A stretch of 64,000 nucleotides of DNA, from positions 2,170,001-2,234,000 of the forward strand of contig NZ_CP036525.1 of the NCBI RefSeq assembly GCF_007741535.1, written 5' to 3'. The notes under the pieces are model-generated. The model did no database searches, was not told where the DNA came from, and saw only the letters and a list, made by a program, of their open reading frames with translations. The position numbers and the translations under genes were made by a program. Shown piece after piece: positions 63,007 through 64,000 of the stretch (position 1 is the first letter of the stretch; each line of letters begins with the position of its first letter). Source of the stretch: Rubripirellula lacrimiformis (lineage in GTDB: Bacteria; Planctomycetota; Planctomycetia; Pirellulales; Pirellulaceae).

Positions 63007-63592
63007 TTCATCGTCGCCAGCCGACGATACGCCTGAATTGCCGTCACCGGATGATCGAATGCCGGTGTCGATGGTCGACGGAGTCCATCCGGTATGGTTG
63101 GATGACGATGCGCTGCTGACGCAGTGTGACCTGCGTTTCCAACGCCGTAGCGGTCCCGGTGGCCAACATCGCAATAAGACCAGTTCAGGTGTTTTCCTGC
63201 ATCACGAACCGACCGGGGTGACGGCCGAGGCGACCGAACGACGGAGCCAGGCGGACAACCGATCGGTGGCGTTGTCGCGGTTGCGTTTCCGATTGGCCGT
63301 CCAGCGACGCAGTCCATCGGTTTTGGAAATTCCAGCCAGCCCGCCGGCGGCGGAATTTCGCCAACGATACCGCGGCCATCCGTTGAAATTTCGTGACACC
63401 CATCCCGATCGGCCCGTTGTCCTGTCGCTATTGCTGGACGATCTGCACGCCAGCGGCGGGCAGCCCAGTGCGGTTGCCAAAATCTGGAAAGTTTCGACGA
63501 CCAGCATCGTCAATCTGATGAAGTCACACCCGGCGGCTTTCACGTTGGTCAACGAAATTCGCAGCCATCACGGGCGCCGCCCGCTGAAGTGA
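62996..63592 (+). CDS. Peptide chain release factor-like (GGQ) protein
   Basis: The 198-residue protein has RSGPGGQHRNKTSSGVFLHH, with the GGQ peptidyl-tRNA hydrolysis motif at residues 55-57. There is no stop-codon recognition domain before it, so it belongs to the short release-factor-like group (ArfB/PrfH-type), which free stalled or damaged ribosomes. The C-terminus is basic (RSHHGRRPLK) but shorter than the ArfB tail. ATG 62996 lies inside the preceding gene, with a GGAA before it. An in-frame ATG at 62915 is also open. Confidence 0.85.
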   Translation: MASSSSSPADDTPELPSPDDRMPVSMVDGVHPVWLDDDALLTQCDLRFQRRSGPGGQHRNKTSSGVFLHHEPTGVTAEATERRSQADNRSVALSRLRFRLAVQRRSPSVLEIPASPPAAEFRQRYRGHPLKFRDTHPDRPVVLSLLLDDLHASGGQPSAVAKIWKVSTTSIVNLMKSHPAAFTLVNEIRSHHGRRPLK

Positions 63593-63682
63593 AAAAGGTG
63601 CTTCATCGAAGGTGGTGGAAGTGGTTACAATGCGTGATCCACACGACATTTCTCACCGACGATTTTTAGGTACCCTGGCCCG

Positions 63683-64000
63683 ATGTCAAAAACGACTTGG
63701 ATAACCCTGTTCGCATTGATTCTGATGTGTCCACGACTGTCGGCTGCAGAAATCTTTGTGGAAACCGAAAGTTTCGAGGATCTGGGCGGCTGGAAACTGG
63801 ATACCCAGTTCATCCAACAAATGGGGTCGCCCTACCTGTTGGCCCACGGTTTGGGCCAGCCCGTGGACGACGCGACGACCAAGATTCAGGTCGACCAAGC
63901 GGGGAAATATCGAGTCTGGGTTCGCACCTTTGATTGGGTCGCACGATGGGGCGCCCAACCTTCACCAGGCAAATTCCAAGTGGTGATCGGTGAATTGCCG
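63683..64000 (+). CDS. N-terminal part of a secreted FAD-oxidoreductase-type protein (runs off window)
   Basis: 106 codons are visible before the window ends. A signal peptide (TTWITLFALILMCPRLSAA|E) is followed by VETESFEDLGGWKLDTQF, MGSPYLLAHGLGQPVDDATT and GKYRVWVRTFDWVARWG. This opening is a golvesin-like lead domain seen at the start of planctomycete secreted FAD-dependent oxidoreductases. The FAD site itself is not in the window, so the identity is provisional. Confidence 0.65.
   Translation, partial: MSKTTWITLFALILMCPRLSAAEIFVETESFEDLGGWKLDTQFIQQMGSPYLLAHGLGQPVDDATTKIQVDQAGKYRVWVRTFDWVARWGAQPSPGKFQVVIGELP

Overview
The window is chromosomal DNA of a planctomycete, most likely a member of the Pirellulaceae (Rhodopirellula-like). 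The call rests on gene content rather than on any ribosomal gene: a PSCyt1/DUF1549/DUF1553 secreted cytochrome-like protein paired with a Tat-exported DUF1501 protein, a secreted sulfatase, DUF1570 and DUF4254 proteins, a royal-jelly-like secreted beta-propeller, several Cys-rich or coiled-coil secreted proteins without close relatives outside the phylum, futalosine-pathway menaquinone genes, and many short dispersed palindromes between genes. About 53 protein genes are supported. I found no rRNA, tRNA, CRISPR array, transposase or phage gene.

Layout. 0.2-5.9 kb: royal-jelly-like secreted protein, a solo betaine-binding-type protein, then a minus-strand ilvN-ilvC-DUF4254 group facing scpA. 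5.9-7.2 kb: non-coding repeats (a CTCCCC hexanucleotide tract and eleven 96-97 bp tandem units). 7.3-15.5 kb: RNase Z-like and HemW genes, a Cys-rich lipoprotein, the PSCyt/DUF1501 pair, two small membrane or lipoproteins. 15.5-23.5 kb: WD40 protein, a GAACTY hexanucleotide array, DUF1570 protein, an unknown secreted protein translationally coupled to a parvulin, and a coiled-coil membrane protein. 23.9-31.2 kb: a seven-gene run of type II secretion/type IV pilus pseudopilin and assembly-platform genes (GspG-H-I-J-K, GspL/PilM-N, PilO fusion). 31.3-34.1 kb: an ABC importer of the thiamine-precursor/sulfonate type. 34.3-43.7 kb: asnS, an atypical Nramp transporter, trxB, cstA, thiL and an aldehyde dehydrogenase. 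43.7-44.1 kb: a second, inverted copy of the 96-bp-unit composite repeat. 44.1-48.2 kb: DUF58 protein, sulfatase, metallophosphoesterase. 48.3-51.1 kb: a minus-strand sugar-catabolism group (HUMPS-family decarboxylase/synthase, zinc dehydrogenase, TIM-barrel isomerase). 51.2-53.9 kb: mqnC, mqnA, RluA-type pseudouridine synthase. 54-57.7 kb: a hexanucleotide array, an unknown membrane protein, a phytoene-desaturase-like oxidoreductase and an FAH-family hydrolase. 57.8-63.6 kb: a tightly overlapping four-gene operon. 63.7 kb to the end: the start of a secreted protein that runs off the window.

The most unusual part is the operon at 57.8-63.6 kb: a 728-residue protein joining cytoplasmic GAF-like regions to a membrane-anchored HlyD-type adaptor arm, a small secreted HlyD-type protein, a 687-residue protein combining a PqqD-like N-terminus, an M50 (site-2-protease-type) membrane core and a HlyD-like arm, and a GGQ release-factor-like protein. 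Three junctions overlap by 4, 4 and 11 bases. It looks like an envelope-spanning peptide processing or export apparatus, but no substrate or role can be read from the sequence.

The second notable theme is repeats. A modular palindromic element (outer GTAGCGAAAGTCGCCAA-type ends, inner 96-bp unit) is present twice in opposite orientation, once amplified to eleven units. A 64-bp palindromic element occurs twice in opposite orientation, one copy lying at the 5' end of the ABC substrate-binding gene. Two hexanucleotide arrays of the same unit lie 36 kb apart on opposite strands. Start sites were chosen from signal peptides, overlaps and visible ribosome binding sites, and several remain uncertain as noted.
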